The notes beneath the pieces were generated by a model that did no database searches, was not told where the DNA came from, and saw only the letters and a program-made list of their open reading frames with translations. Below are positions 51,375 to 61,891 of a stretch of 64,000 nucleotides of DNA, in pieces (positions within the stretch are counted from its first letter, which is position 1; the number at the start of each line of letters is the position of its first letter). Source of the stretch: Actinacidiphila rubida (GTDB lineage: Bacteria; Actinomycetota; Actinomycetes; Streptomycetales; Streptomycetaceae); NCBI RefSeq assembly GCF_900110255.1, contig NZ_FODD01000032.1, positions 1 to 64,000 on the forward strand, in the 5' to 3' direction. The translations under genes were made by a program, and so were the position numbers.

Positions 51375-51929
51375 ATGAGCACACAGAGCATCGAGACCGC
51401 CGCCCGGACCGCCGCTGACTCCGCCGCCCAGGACACCGCCGGTTCCGCCGCCGCGCCCGCCGCCGCGCCCGCCTCCCCGATCGTCGTCCCGCCCGTCCGC
51501 CTCGCCGTCGACCGCCTCGTCCCGCACGTCAACCGCGCCATGAACGCGCTGGACGCCGCGTCCCGCGAGGTGGGCCTGGAGGCCTCGCTGCTGGAACTGG
51601 TGCGGGCCCGCGCCTCGCAGCTCAACGGCTGTGCGTACTGCGTGGACGCGCACTCCAGGGACGCCCGGGACGCCGGGGAGAGTGAGCGGCGGCTGTACGC
51701 GCTGCCCGTGTGGCGGGAGACGCCCTTCTTCACCGCGCGCGAGCGGGCCGCGCTGGAGCTGACCGAGGCGGGCACCCGGCTGACCGAGCAGCCGGTCGGC
51801 GACGAGGTGTTCGCGCGCGCCGCCGCCCAGTTCGACGAGAAGGAGCTGGCGGAACTGGTGTGGACGATCGCCGTGATCAACGCCTGGAACCGGCTGGGCG
51901 CCGTCGCCCGCCCGTGGCCGCTGGGCTGA
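51375..51929 (+). CDS. AhpD/carboxymuconolactone decarboxylase-family protein
   Basis: After an Ala-rich N-terminus (to about residue 38) comes an AhpD-like domain: LLELVRARASQLNGCAYCVD with the redox CxxC and following His, ALELTEAGTRL, and ELVWTIAVINAWNRLG. The CxxCxxxH pattern of AhpD-type oxidoreductases is present. The 184-aa protein may act in peroxide defence. Its promoter is shared with the MocR gene. Confidence 0.87.
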   Translation: MSTQSIETAARTAADSAAQDTAGSAAAPAAAPASPIVVPPVRLAVDRLVPHVNRAMNALDAASREVGLEASLLELVRARASQLNGCAYCVDAHSRDARDAGESERRLYALPVWRETPFFTARERAALELTEAGTRLTEQPVGDEVFARAAAQFDEKELAELVWTIAVINAWNRLGAVARPWPLG

Positions 51930-51950
51930 GCGCGAGCGGGGAGCGGAGGA

Positions 51951-51993
51951 GACGACGAGCGGGGGGACGACGAGCGGGGGGACGACGAGCGGG
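51951..51993. repeat. 15-bp tandem repeat, three copies
   Basis: GACGACGAGCGGGGG occurs at 51951-51965, 51966-51980 and again (truncated) from 51981. It directly abuts the terminator hairpin downstream of the AhpD-like gene. Confidence 0.8.
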
Positions 51994-52025
51994 CGGGCAC
52001 CGGAGGAACCGGTGCCCGCCCGCTC
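51987..52025. terminator. 17-bp-stem terminator between convergent genes
   Basis: The arms at 51987-52003 and 52009-52025 are perfectly complementary over 17 bases with a 5-base loop. It lies between the AhpD-like gene and the convergent POT transporter gene and should stop both. Confidence 0.85.
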
Positions 52026-52043
52026 AGGGGCTTCCCGCCAGGG

Positions 52044-53576
<1,533 letters not shown>

Positions 53577-53992
53577 GTGCTGAGTCCTCGTGGGGGAGGG
53601 CCCCAGGTGGCCCGTGGGGGGCCGGGAGGCCGGGAGGCCGCGGAGGCGGGCGGCACGGCATCGTCGCCAGGCCCGGTCACCGCGGCAGGACTGCTCCGCA
53701 TCCGGAAGCCTGCATGACTATCCGGGAACGGGCGTTTGAATACTGTATGACACTCAGAGGTGTGGTATGGGTCGATCTGCGATCTGGGTCACACGACGGG
53801 ACGCGGCCCGGATTGTCCGGAAGGTCGGCAAGGTCGGGCGAGATCATCCGGCGATCGCGGAACCGTGCCCGCGGCAATTCCCTCAGGGGTCCCGACCCTC
53901 TTCGCGCACCCTGGCGGTGGCCGCCCCACGGCGGCCATCCGCTCTGCCCACCACCGGGTCGCGGCTGCTCCGTGCGGACTACCATCAAGCCC
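53577..53992. other. Promoter region between POT and two-component genes
   Basis: No gene is supported in this 416-bp divergent gap. TACCAT at 53980-53985 is 7 bases before the response-regulator ATG, which has no Shine-Dalgarno site, so that mRNA may be leaderless. The AT-richer stretch around 53715-53770 may hold the POT promoter. Confidence 0.45.
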
Positions 53993-54667
53993 ATGACCCG
54001 CGTACTTCTGGCCGAGGACGACGCATCCATCTCGGAGCCCCTTGCCCGCGCACTGCGCCGCGAGGGGTACGAGGTCGAGGTGCGCGAGGACGGACCCACC
54101 GCTCTGGAGACCGCGCTGCTGGGCTCGGTCGACCTGGTGGTGCTCGATCTGGGCCTGCCGGGGATGGACGGCCTCGACGTCTGCCGGCGCATCCGGACCG
54201 AAGGCCACTCCTTCCCGGTCCTCGTGCTCACCGCGCGCGCCGACGAGGTCGACACCGTCGTCGGCCTGGACGCCGGCGCCGACGACTACGTCACCAAGCC
54301 GTTCCGCCTCGCCGAACTGCTCGCCCGGGTCCGGGCCCTGCTGCGCCGCGGCACCACCGAGCCCGCCCAGCCCTCCACCCACGGCGTGCGGATCGACGTC
54401 GAGTCGCACCGCGCCTGGATGGGCGACGACGAACTGCAGCTCACCGCCAAGGAGTTCGACCTGCTGCGGGTCCTGGTCAGGGACGCCGGCCGGGTCGTCA
54501 CGCGCGAGCAGCTCATGCGCGAGGTGTGGGACACCACCTGGTGGTCGTCCACCAAGACCCTGGACATGCACATCTCGTGGCTGCGCAAGAAGCTCGGTGA
54601 CGACGCGGGCAACCCGCGCTTCATCTCCACCGTGCGCGGTGTGGGCTTCCGCTTCGAGAAGAACTGA
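53993..54667 (+). CDS. Two-component response regulator, OmpR/PhoB type
   Basis: The receiver domain has DD at residues 9-10, the phospho-acceptor Asp52 in VVLDLGLPGMDG, and Lys in TKPFRL near 102. The C-terminal winged helix (about 130-224) carries TAKEFDLLRVLVRDAGRVVT and the ISTVRGVGFRFE ending. The 224-aa length is typical. It is followed 12 bases later by its sensor kinase. Target unknown. Confidence 0.93.
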   Translation: MTRVLLAEDDASISEPLARALRREGYEVEVREDGPTALETALLGSVDLVVLDLGLPGMDGLDVCRRIRTEGHSFPVLVLTARADEVDTVVGLDAGADDYVTKPFRLAELLARVRALLRRGTTEPAQPSTHGVRIDVESHRAWMGDDELQLTAKEFDLLRVLVRDAGRVVTREQLMREVWDTTWWSSTKTLDMHISWLRKKLGDDAGNPRFISTVRGVGFRFEKN

Positions 54668-54679
54668 GTCCGCCCCTCC

Positions 54680-55948
54680 ATGCGGCGCCGGCTGATCGCG
54701 TCCACGCTCGCCGTGGTGCTCGTCGTCATCGGCGTCTTCGGCCTGTCCCTGGTGCTGGTCGAGAGCCGGGCCATCGAGAGCACCGCCAAGGACGGCGTCG
54801 ACTCGGAGGCGGTGCGGCTCACCGGAGTCGTGGAGAACCGCATCGCGGCCGGCGAGCCCATCGACAGCAGCGGGCTCGGCCGGCAGATCGCGGAGGACCG
54901 CTTCGCCGTCGTCCGCGTCCCGGGCCACCCCCAGGTGCGGCTCGGCACGCGGCCCGAGGGTTCGGTGCTCAGCTCCACCCAGCACGGCGACCACGGCGTG
55001 ACCGTCACCGTCGAGGAGTCCCGGTCCACCGTCAGCCAGGAGGTCGGCCGCACCCTGCTGGTCATCCTGGCGGTGGCGCTGCTCGCGGTGCTGGCCGCGG
55101 TCGCCCTGGCCGTGCTCCAGGCCCGCCGGCTGACCAGCCCGCTCACCGACCTCGCCGAGACCGCCGAGCGCCTGGGCTCCGGCGACCCCCGGCCGCGGCA
55201 CCGCCGCTACGGGGTGCCCGAGCTCGACCGGATCGCGGACGTGCTGGATGCCAGCGCCGAGCGGATCGGGCGGATGCTCACCGCCGAGCGGCGGCTCGCC
55301 GCCGACGCCTCCCACCAGCTGCGCACCCCGCTGACCGCGCTGTCGATGCGGCTGGAGGAGATCGTCGCCACCGCCGAGGACCAGGAGGCGGTCAAGGAGG
55401 AGGCGGCCATCGCGCTCGGCCAGGTCGAGCGGCTCACCGACGTCGTGCAGCGGCTGCTGACGAACTCACGCGATCCGCGCAGCGGCTCGGCCGTCGACTT
55501 CGACCTGGACGAGGTGGTCAGGCAGCAGGTGGAGGAGTGGCGCCCGGCCTACCAGGGCGAGGGGCGCTCGATGGTGCTGACCGGGGCGCGCCGGCTGCGT
55601 GCGGTCGGGACCCCCGGCGCGGTCGCCCAGGTGCTGGCCACTCTCATCGAGAACGCGCTGATGCACGGTGCGGGCACCGTCACGCTGCACACCCGCGTCA
55701 CCGGCACGCAGGCCGTGGTCGAGGTCACCGACGACGGCCCCGGGGTGCCGCCCGACCTGGGCACGCGGGTCTTCGAGCGCTCGGTCAGCGGCCGCAACTC
55801 CACGGGGCTGGGCCTGGCGGTCGCCCGCGACCTGGCCGAGGCCGACGGCGGCCGGCTGGAACTGCTGCAGCACAGGCCGCCGGTGTTCGCCCTCTTCCTG
55901 GCCCAGGAGATCACCCCGCAGCCACCCCCGGACGACGTTGTCGGCTGA
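54680..55948 (+). CDS. Two-component sensor histidine kinase
   Basis: The N-terminal helix (residues about 6-27) and a second at 124-146 flank an extracytoplasmic domain of about 95 residues. HAMP follows, then the dimerisation domain with His212 in ASHQLRTPLTALSMRLEEI. ATP-binding motifs: VLATLIENALMHG (N-box), VTDDGPGVPPD (G1), GLGLAVARDLAEADGG (G2). It pairs with the regulator 12 bases upstream. The signal is unknown. Confidence 0.92.
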   Translation: MRRRLIASTLAVVLVVIGVFGLSLVLVESRAIESTAKDGVDSEAVRLTGVVENRIAAGEPIDSSGLGRQIAEDRFAVVRVPGHPQVRLGTRPEGSVLSSTQHGDHGVTVTVEESRSTVSQEVGRTLLVILAVALLAVLAAVALAVLQARRLTSPLTDLAETAERLGSGDPRPRHRRYGVPELDRIADVLDASAERIGRMLTAERRLAADASHQLRTPLTALSMRLEEIVATAEDQEAVKEEAAIALGQVERLTDVVQRLLTNSRDPRSGSAVDFDLDEVVRQQVEEWRPAYQGEGRSMVLTGARRLRAVGTPGAVAQVLATLIENALMHGAGTVTLHTRVTGTQAVVEVTDDGPGVPPDLGTRVFERSVSGRNSTGLGLAVARDLAEADGGRLELLQHRPPVFALFLAQEITPQPPPDDVVG

Positions 55949-55975
55949 GCCGCCGAGGGCCTCGAGGACCGACCG

Positions 55976-55997
55976 GCGCCCCGGCCGGCCGGGGCGC
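55976..55997. terminator. GC-rich palindrome between convergent genes
   Basis: GCGCCCCGG and its complement flank a CCGG core in a 22-base palindrome, 28 bases after the sensor stop and just before the GtrA gene stop. It is probably a bidirectional terminator; the minimal loop makes this less certain. Confidence 0.5.
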
Positions 55998-56003
55998 GCG
56001 GGA

Positions 56004-56537
56004 TCAGAGGCGCTTCTTCGCCGGGGAGGGGCCGTCCTTGCCGGGCCGCTCCTGCACCCGGGACTCGGCCAGTATGGCTTCGGCCTGCCCCACCGCGCCC
56101 GCCCCGGGCAGCGCCTTGAACACCCAGGTGCGGTACGACCAGAAGCGGAACAGCGTCGCCACGCCGATGCCGAGGAACTTGAAGACGTTGCTCTGCACCG
56201 TGCTGTCCCAGCCGAAGCCGTAGGTGGCCAGGTACAGGATGCCGTTCTCGATCACCAGGCCGATGGCGCTGAACAGCAGGAACAGCCCCAGCTCGCGGGT
56301 GCGTCCGGCCTTGTCGCGGTCACGGTAGGTGAAGTAGCGGAAGCCGACGTAGTTGAAGGCGATCGACACGACCGTGGCGATGATCGACGACCGGACCGTC
56401 TGCAGTCCGGTGTTGTGCATGATCAGGTTGAAGACGCCGAGGTTCACCAGGACGCCGGCGCCGCCCACGGCACCGAACTTGGCGATCTCGCTGCGCAACC
56501 GCTTCAGATTCGAGCCCAGGGTGCGCAGTCCGCTCAT
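56004..56537 (-). CDS. GtrA-family membrane protein
   Basis: A 177-aa protein with four hydrophobic segments: VGGAGVLVNLGVFNLIMHN, IATVVSIAFNYVGFRYFTYR, LFLLFSAIGLVIENGILYL and VFKFLGIGVATLFRFWSYRTW. FKFGAVGG-like start and FNYVGFRYFTYR are GtrA motifs. Relatives flip or help synthesise cell-surface polysaccharides. The C-terminal tail is charged (PSPAKKRL). ATG at 56537 is preferred. Confidence 0.85.
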   Translation of the reverse strand: MSGLRTLGSNLKRLRSEIAKFGAVGGAGVLVNLGVFNLIMHNTGLQTVRSSIIATVVSIAFNYVGFRYFTYRDRDKAGRTRELGLFLLFSAIGLVIENGILYLATYGFGWDSTVQSNVFKFLGIGVATLFRFWSYRTWVFKALPGAGAVGQAEAILAESRVQERPGKDGPSPAKKRL

Positions 56538-56773
56538 GGTGATCGTTCGGCCCTGTCTGTGCGGATCGAGCACCAGGGCGGCCAACCGTTCGCGGTCCGG
56601 GTGCGGGGAGTCAATAGCGCCCCCCTCATGCTAACCATGTAGTGCGATCGTACGGCGATCACGGCTCGTTGTTGGTGCGGTCGTACGGAAGATACCCTGG
56701 TAGGTGCCATCCGGCGGGGCTAGGACGCGCACTGGTCCCCTCGCACCACCCGCGTATCCCGGCAGGAAGAACC

Positions 56774-57925
56774 GTGACATTCCCCGTAGTCGGCATGGTC
56801 GGCGGCGGCCAGCTGGCCCGCATGACCCACGAGGCCGGCATCCCCCTCGGCATCCGCTTCAGGATTCTCAGCGACACGCCGCAGGACTCGGCCGCCCAGG
56901 TGGTCCACGACGTCACGGTGGGCGACTACCGCGACCTGGACACGCTGCGGGCCTTCGCCGCGGGCTGCGACGTCCTCACCTTCGACCACGAGCACGTGCC
57001 CACCGAGCACCTGCGGGCCCTGGAGGCGGACGGCATCGTCGTGCGCCCCGGCCCCGACGCGCTCGTGCACGCCCAGGACAAGGGCGTCATGCGGGCCCGG
57101 CTCGACGCGATCGGCGTGCCCTGCCCGCGGCACCGCATCGTCGCCGACCCGGCCGACGTCACGCGGTTCGCCGACGAGGGCGACGGCTACCCCGTCGTGC
57201 TGAAGACCGTCCGCGGCGGCTACGACGGCAAGGGCGTGTGGATCGCCCGCTCCGAGGCCGACGCCGCCGAGCCGTTCCGCGCCGGGGTGCCGGTGCTCGC
57301 CGAGGAGAAGGTCGACTTCGTCCGGGAGCTCGCCGCCAACGTCGTGCGGTCCCCGCACGGCCAGGCCGTGGCGTACCCCGTCGTGGAGTCGATCCAGGTC
57401 GACGGCGTCTGCGACACCGTGATCGCGCCCGCGCCCGGACTGTCCGACGAGCTGTCGGCGCAGGCCCAGCAGCTCGCCCTGACCGTGGCCCGCGAGCTGG
57501 GCGTCGTCGGCCACCTGGCCGTCGAGCTGTTCGAGGTCCGGCGCCCCGACGGCGGCTCCGTGGTGCTGGTCAACGAGCTGGCGATGCGCCCGCACAACAG
57601 CGGCCACTGGACGATGGACGGCGCCGCCACCTCCCAGTTCGCCAACCACCTGCGGGCCGTCCTCGACCTGCCGCTCGGCGACCCGCGCCCGCGGGCCCGC
57701 TGGACGGTGATGGCCAACGTGCTCGGCGGGGACTTCCCCGACATGTATCCGGCCTACCTGCACTGCATGGCCCGCGACCCGGGCCTGAAGATCCACATGT
57801 ACGGCAAGGACGTGAAGCCCGGCCGCAAGGTCGGCCACGTCAACACCTACGGCGACGACCTGGCGGACGTGCGCGAGCGCGCCGCCCACGCGGCCGGATA
57901 CCTGCGAGGAACGATCGATGAGTGA
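56774..57925 (+). CDS. purK: 5-(carboxyamino)imidazole ribonucleotide synthase
   Basis: De novo purine synthesis: AIR, bicarbonate and ATP give N5-CAIR. The ATP-grasp motifs are VVGMVGGGQLARMTHEAG at the N-terminus, YPVVLKTVRGGYDGKG, EEKVDFVRELA, VELFEVRRPDG and VNELAMRPHNSGHWTMDG. GTG at 56774 has AGGAAG upstream and starts the typical VTFPVVG. 383 aa. It overlaps purE by 8 bases. Confidence 0.95.
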   Translation: MTFPVVGMVGGGQLARMTHEAGIPLGIRFRILSDTPQDSAAQVVHDVTVGDYRDLDTLRAFAAGCDVLTFDHEHVPTEHLRALEADGIVVRPGPDALVHAQDKGVMRARLDAIGVPCPRHRIVADPADVTRFADEGDGYPVVLKTVRGGYDGKGVWIARSEADAAEPFRAGVPVLAEEKVDFVRELAANVVRSPHGQAVAYPVVESIQVDGVCDTVIAPAPGLSDELSAQAQQLALTVARELGVVGHLAVELFEVRRPDGGSVVLVNELAMRPHNSGHWTMDGAATSQFANHLRAVLDLPLGDPRPRARWTVMANVLGGDFPDMYPAYLHCMARDPGLKIHMYGKDVKPGRKVGHVNTYGDDLADVRERAAHAAGYLRGTIDE

Positions 57926-58466
57926 AGCGCCTCAGCCGGCCCGCGGCCCGCTGGTCGGCATCGTCATGGGCTCGGACTCCGACTGGCCCGTGATGGAGGC
58001 CGCGGCCCAGGCGCTGGACGAGTTCGCCGTCCCGTACGAGGTCGACGTGGTCTCCGCGCACCGCATGGCGCACGCCATGGTGGCGTACGGCGAGCAGGCC
58101 GCCGAGCGCGGCCTGAAGGCGATCATCGCCGGCGCGGGCGGTGCCGCCCACCTGCCCGGCATGCTCGCGTCCGTCACCCCGCTGCCGGTCATCGGCGTCC
58201 CGGTGCCGCTGAAGTACCTCGACGGCATGGACTCGCTGCTGTCCATCGTGCAGATGCCGGCCGGCGTGCCCGTCGCCACCGTCTCCATCGGCGGCGCCCG
58301 CAACGCCGGTCTGCTCGCGGCGCGCATCCTCGCCGCCCACGACCCCGAACTGCTCGTGCGCATGCGGGAGTTCCAGGAGTCGCTGACCGAACAGGCCACC
58401 GACAAGGGGCGACGCCTGCGGGCCAAGGTCGCGGGTGCCGCGGGATTCGGGTTCGGCGGCCAATAG
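57918..58466 (+). CDS. purE: N5-CAIR mutase
   Basis: The class I PurE pattern is clear: VGIVMGSDSDWPVMEAA, VDVVSAHRMAHAM, IIAGAGGAAHLPGMLAS, and MPAGVPVATVSIGGARNAG. The catalytic His is in SAHR and the second in AAHLPG. It converts N5-CAIR to CAIR. It starts within the purK gene (8-base overlap) and is translationally coupled. 182 aa. Confidence 0.96.
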   Translation: MSEAPQPARGPLVGIVMGSDSDWPVMEAAAQALDEFAVPYEVDVVSAHRMAHAMVAYGEQAAERGLKAIIAGAGGAAHLPGMLASVTPLPVIGVPVPLKYLDGMDSLLSIVQMPAGVPVATVSIGGARNAGLLAARILAAHDPELLVRMREFQESLTEQATDKGRRLRAKVAGAAGFGFGGQ

Positions 58467-58476
58467 GCTGCGGGGC

Positions 58477-59664
58477 ATGGATCTCCTCGCCCGCGCCCGT
58501 GACCTGCTCGCCGCCCATCCCGTCGTGGACGGGCACAACGACCTCCCGTGGGCGCTGCGCGAGCAGGTCTCGTACGACCTGAACCGGCTGGACATCGCCG
58601 CCGACCAGCGCGAGCGCACCCACACCGACATCCCGCGGCTGCGGGCCGGCGGGGTGGGCGCGCAGTTCTGGTCGGTGTACGTCTCCACCAGCCTGGCGGG
58701 GGCCGACGCGGTCACCGCGACGCTGGAGCAGATCGACGTGGTGCGCCGGATGACCGCGCTGCACAGCGCGGACCTGCGGCTCGCGCTGACCGCCGACGAC
58801 ATGGAGGCGGCCCGCGCGGGCGGCCGCATCGCGTCCCTGATGGGCGCCGAGGGCGGCCACAGCATCGACGACTCGCTGGGCGTGCTGCGGAGCCTGTACG
58901 ACCTGGGCGTCCGCTACATGACGCTGACCCACAACGACAACACCGCGTGGGCCGGTTCGGCCACCGACAAGCCGGTGCCCGGCGGCCTCACCGCGTTCGG
59001 CGCGGAGGTCGTCCGGGAGATGAACCGGCTGGGCATGCTCGTCGACCTCTCCCACGTCGCGCCGGACACGATGCGCGCGGCGCTGCGCGTCGCCGAGGCC
59101 CCGGTGCTCTTCTCGCACTCCTCGGCCCGCGCGGTCTGCGACCACGTCCGCAACATCCCCGACGACGTGCTCGCCGCGCTGCCCGCCAACGGCGGTGTCG
59201 CGATGGCCACGTTCGTGCCGAAGTTCATCCTGCCGGCCGCCATCGAGTGGACGCTCCAGGCCGACGCCAACATGCGCGCGAACGGCCTGCACCCGCTGGA
59301 CACCACGCCCGAGGCCATGGTCGTGCAGCGCGCCTTCGAGGAGGCGCACCCGCGGCCGCTCGCCACCGCGGCCACCGTCGCCGACCACCTGGACCACATG
59401 CGCGAGGTGGCCGGCGTCGACCACATCGGCATCGGCGGCGACTTCGACGGCACCGCGTTCACCCCCGCCGACCTCCAGGACGTGGCGTCCTACCCGCGGC
59501 TGGTGGCCGAACTCCTGGACCGCGGCTGGTCCGACGCGGACCTCGCCAAGCTGACCTGGCGCAACGCCGTGCGCGTGCTGCGGGACGCGGAGACCGCGGC
59601 GGCGGCCCTCCAGGCCCGGCGCGGTCCCTCGACGGCGACGATCGAGGAACTCGACGGCGTCTGA
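58477..59664 (+). CDS. M19 membrane-dipeptidase family (renal dipeptidase-like)
   Basis: Zinc ligands follow the family order: VVDGHNDLPW (His, Asp), LMGAEGGHSIDD (Glu), VDLSHVA (His), FSHSSARAV (His) and IGGDFDG (Asp). The 395-aa enzyme hydrolyses dipeptides; related S. coelicolor enzymes accept L-Arg-D-Asp-type dipeptides. TAGGCT at 58464-58469 lies 7 bases before the ATG at 58477 and no ribosome site is visible, so a leaderless mRNA is likely. It follows purE by 10 bases. Confidence 0.92.
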   Translation: MDLLARARDLLAAHPVVDGHNDLPWALREQVSYDLNRLDIAADQRERTHTDIPRLRAGGVGAQFWSVYVSTSLAGADAVTATLEQIDVVRRMTALHSADLRLALTADDMEAARAGGRIASLMGAEGGHSIDDSLGVLRSLYDLGVRYMTLTHNDNTAWAGSATDKPVPGGLTAFGAEVVREMNRLGMLVDLSHVAPDTMRAALRVAEAPVLFSHSSARAVCDHVRNIPDDVLAALPANGGVAMATFVPKFILPAAIEWTLQADANMRANGLHPLDTTPEAMVVQRAFEEAHPRPLATAATVADHLDHMREVAGVDHIGIGGDFDGTAFTPADLQDVASYPRLVAELLDRGWSDADLAKLTWRNAVRVLRDAETAAAALQARRGPSTATIEELDGV

Positions 59665-59672
59665 GCGGGGAC

Positions 59673-59696
59673 GGGCGGGCGCGCCGGCGTCCGCCC
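59673..59696. terminator. Hairpin between dipeptidase and LPG-synthase-like genes
   Basis: GGGCGGGCGC pairs with GCGTCCGCCC (one G-T pair) over a 4-base loop, 9 bases after the dipeptidase stop. The next gene converges, so it serves as a shared terminator. Confidence 0.5.
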
Positions 59697-59703
59697 GCGG
59701 CGG

Positions 59704-60675
59704 CTACAGGACCTTGCGCCGGATCAGCGCGGACAGCGCGACGGCGGCGGGCACCAGCGGCAGCCACACGGTGACGATGCGGAAGCCCAGCACCGCCGAG
59801 GCCGCGGTCGCGGTCGGCGACCCGGCCGCGACCAGGGCCAGCGCCAGCGCGGCGTCCACCGAGCCGATGCCGCCCGGACTGGGTATCACGGCGGCGAGGC
59901 ACGTCGCCGCCAGGTAGGCGATCCCGACGTGCACCGCCGGCACCGGCATGTCCAGGGCCATGGCCACCGCGGCCATCGACGCCGCCTGGAGGACCGGGAA
60001 GGCGAGGGAGCCGCCCCACAGGGCGATGGCCCTGGACGGGCGGGCGTGCAGCGAGCGCATGTCGGCCACCGCGGAGACCACGAAGCCGCGGACCGCGTCC
60101 CGCACCCGCCGCATGGAGGCCAGCACCGCCACCGCGCCGGCCAGCACGGCCGAGGCGATCACCGCGACCAGCACCATGCCGGTGCGGCCCGGCAGCATCC
60201 CCGCGGTGTGCAGGGCGTGCGGGAAGGCGACCAGCAGCACCAGCAGCAGGGTGACCCGGCTGATCGACTCGGCCAGCGAGTACAGCGCGAGCGCCGCCGA
60301 GGTCCGCATCAGCGGCAGCCCGTGGTTGCGCAGGAAGCGCAGGTTGACGGCGCTCGCGCCGATCCCGGCCGGGGCGAGCTGTCCCGCGGCCGTGGCCGCG
60401 AACTGGGTGACCACCAGCCGTACCGCGGGCAGGCGTTCGTGGACGGTGCCCTGCCGGGCCAGGGCGTTGGCGACCCAGCCCAGACCGGTCGCGGCGAGGG
60501 CCGCGACGAGCCAGCCGCGGTGGGCCGAGAGCAGGTCGCGGCCACCGTCGGCGACCACCGACCAGTGCCCGGCCATCCAGGCACCGACCAGCAGGGCCGG
60601 CAGCAGGCCGGCCATCGTGCGCCACGGCACGTTTCGGCGCCGCCGCTGCGGCGGCGGAGTTGTCAGTACGGCCAC
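59704..60675 (-). CDS. Lysylphosphatidylglycerol-synthase-type transmembrane protein
   Basis: A 323-aa protein with about 8 hydrophobic segments and the LPG_synthase_TM (UPF0104) motifs: AGQLAPAGIGASAVNLRFLR, ESISRVTLLLVLLVAF, and VIPSPGGIGSVDAALALALV. It lacks the cytosolic lysyltransferase domain of MprF, so the enzyme function is not assured; it may be a flippase-like unit. GTG at 60675 begins MAVLTTPPPQRRRR. Confidence 0.85.
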   Translation of the reverse strand: MAVLTTPPPQRRRRNVPWRTMAGLLPALLVGAWMAGHWSVVADGGRDLLSAHRGWLVAALAATGLGWVANALARQGTVHERLPAVRLVVTQFAATAAGQLAPAGIGASAVNLRFLRNHGLPLMRTSAALALYSLAESISRVTLLLVLLVAFPHALHTAGMLPGRTGMVLVAVIASAVLAGAVAVLASMRRVRDAVRGFVVSAVADMRSLHARPSRAIALWGGSLAFPVLQAASMAAVAMALDMPVPAVHVGIAYLAATCLAAVIPSPGGIGSVDAALALALVAAGSPTATAASAVLGFRIVTVWLPLVPAAVALSALIRRKVL

Positions 60676-60815
60676 CGCTGTCGGAGGTCCCCTCGTCGGC
60701 TGCGCTGGAGGCAGCAGCAGCTTCCACCCACCGGGCTACGGTACGGCGTCCGGGTGACGACGAACGGTGGTGGGGGTGGTGACCGGGCGGGGGCGTGGCG
60801 GCGGTGGGCGCCGGC

Positions 60816-61187
60816 TCAGCAGGCGCAGAGGCAGAAGGGGTGGCCCTCGGGGTCGGCGTACACGCGCCAGGTGCGGGCGCCGTCGCCGTCGCCCTCCAGC
60901 AGGCGCGCGCCCAGCTCCAGGACGCGCTTCTCCGCGTCGTCCATCCGCGCGGCCTGCACGGCGATGTCCAGGTGGAACTGCTGCGGCCGCTCGGGGTCCG
61001 GCCAGGCGGGGGCGCGCAGTCCGGGGGCGAGCTGGAAGCTCAGCCGCTGCTGTCCCGCCCGCTCCAGCTCCACCCAGCTCCCCTCCTCCTCCACCGTGAT
61101 CTCGCCGCCCAGCACCTCGGCGTAGAAGGCGGCCAGGGCCTGGGGGTCGCGGCAGTCCAGGACGACGGCGGACAGGGTGCCGATCAT
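60816..61187 (-). CDS. VOC-superfamily (glyoxalase-like) protein
   Basis: A 123-aa single VOC domain: MIGTLSAVVLDCRDPQALAA, AFYAEVLGG, WVELERAG, QQFHLDIAVQ and a C-terminal YADPEGHPFCLC. Such proteins are lyases, dioxygenases or drug-binding resistance proteins; the metal ligands are not all clear. ATG at 61187 has GAGGAGCG upstream. It is divergent from the CGNR regulator with operator-like repeats between. Confidence 0.85.
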   Translation of the reverse strand: MIGTLSAVVLDCRDPQALAAFYAEVLGGEITVEEEGSWVELERAGQQRLSFQLAPGLRAPAWPDPERPQQFHLDIAVQAARMDDAEKRVLELGARLLEGDGDGARTWRVYADPEGHPFCLCAC

Positions 61188-61238
61188 GGGGCGCTCCTCT
61201 CGTGGCGGTGGTGCCACCGGCCGGCGTCGCGGTCTCTC

Positions 61239-61307
61239 GGGTACGCGTTACCCGTATGCACGGTCAGCCGGTAACCGTTACCTCATCATGGCGGTACGGC
61301 GGTAACG
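61239..61307. promoter_or_regulatory. GTAAC-type operator cluster between VOC and CGNR genes
   Basis: Perfect inverted repeats GGGTACGCGTTACCC (61239-61253) and GGTAACCGTTACC (61270-61282), plus a half-site GGTAACG (61301-61307), share the GTAAC core. They lie in the 128-bp divergent promoter region. They are probably binding sites for the CGNR regulator. Confidence 0.5.
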
Positions 61308-61315
61308 TGGCAAGG

Positions 61316-61876
61316 ATGGAGCAGCCGGCACTTCGCGACCCCGCGCCCGCCCCCCTGGATCTCGTCCAGGATCTGGTCAACACCGTGGACCTGGAGGGCG
61401 GGGACGAGGCGTGGGGGACGCCGGAGGACCTGGCGGCCTGGCTGCGGGCACGCGGGATCGGGGCCGGGCCGGTCGACGCCGGCACGCTGGCGGGCGCGCT
61501 GGAACTGCGCGAGGCCCTGCGGGAGGTGTGCGCGGCGCACGCGGGTGCCGACGTGCCGGCCGAGGCGCTGCGGGGGGTGAACGCGCTGCTGGCGGCGGCA
61601 CCGCTGCGGCTCGAGGCCGACGCCGCGGGAGGGGCCGCCGTGCGCCCGGCCGAGGGCCTCGCCGGGCTGGCGGCGCTCACCGCGGAGGTCGCGGCCGCCG
61701 TGGCCGCGGGGGTCGCGGCCGGCACCTGGCCGCGGCTGAAGGCGTGCGCGGCCGAGAGCTGCCGCTGGGTGTACTACGACCGCAGCCCGGCGGGCCGCGG
61801 CCGCTGGTGCACGATGGCGATCTGCGGCAGCCGCGAGAAGATGCGCGGCTACCGCCGGCGGCGGGCGGGCGCCTGA
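61316..61876 (+). CDS. CGNR zinc-finger transcriptional regulator
   Basis: The N-terminal ABATE domain (LDLVQDLVNTVDLEGGDE, AWLRARG) is followed by a C-terminal CGNR finger: LKACAAESCRWVYYDRSPAG, then RWCTMAICGSREKMRGYRRR, with four Cys as zinc ligands. The CGNR tetrad reads CGSR. The 186-aa length is typical. Stress-responsive one-component regulator. It is divergent from the VOC gene and likely autoregulated by the GTAAC repeats. Confidence 0.9.
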   Translation: MEQPALRDPAPAPLDLVQDLVNTVDLEGGDEAWGTPEDLAAWLRARGIGAGPVDAGTLAGALELREALREVCAAHAGADVPAEALRGVNALLAAAPLRLEADAAGGAAVRPAEGLAGLAALTAEVAAAVAAGVAAGTWPRLKACAAESCRWVYYDRSPAGRGRWCTMAICGSREKMRGYRRRRAGA

Positions 61877-61891
61877 GTCAGGGTCGGACAC

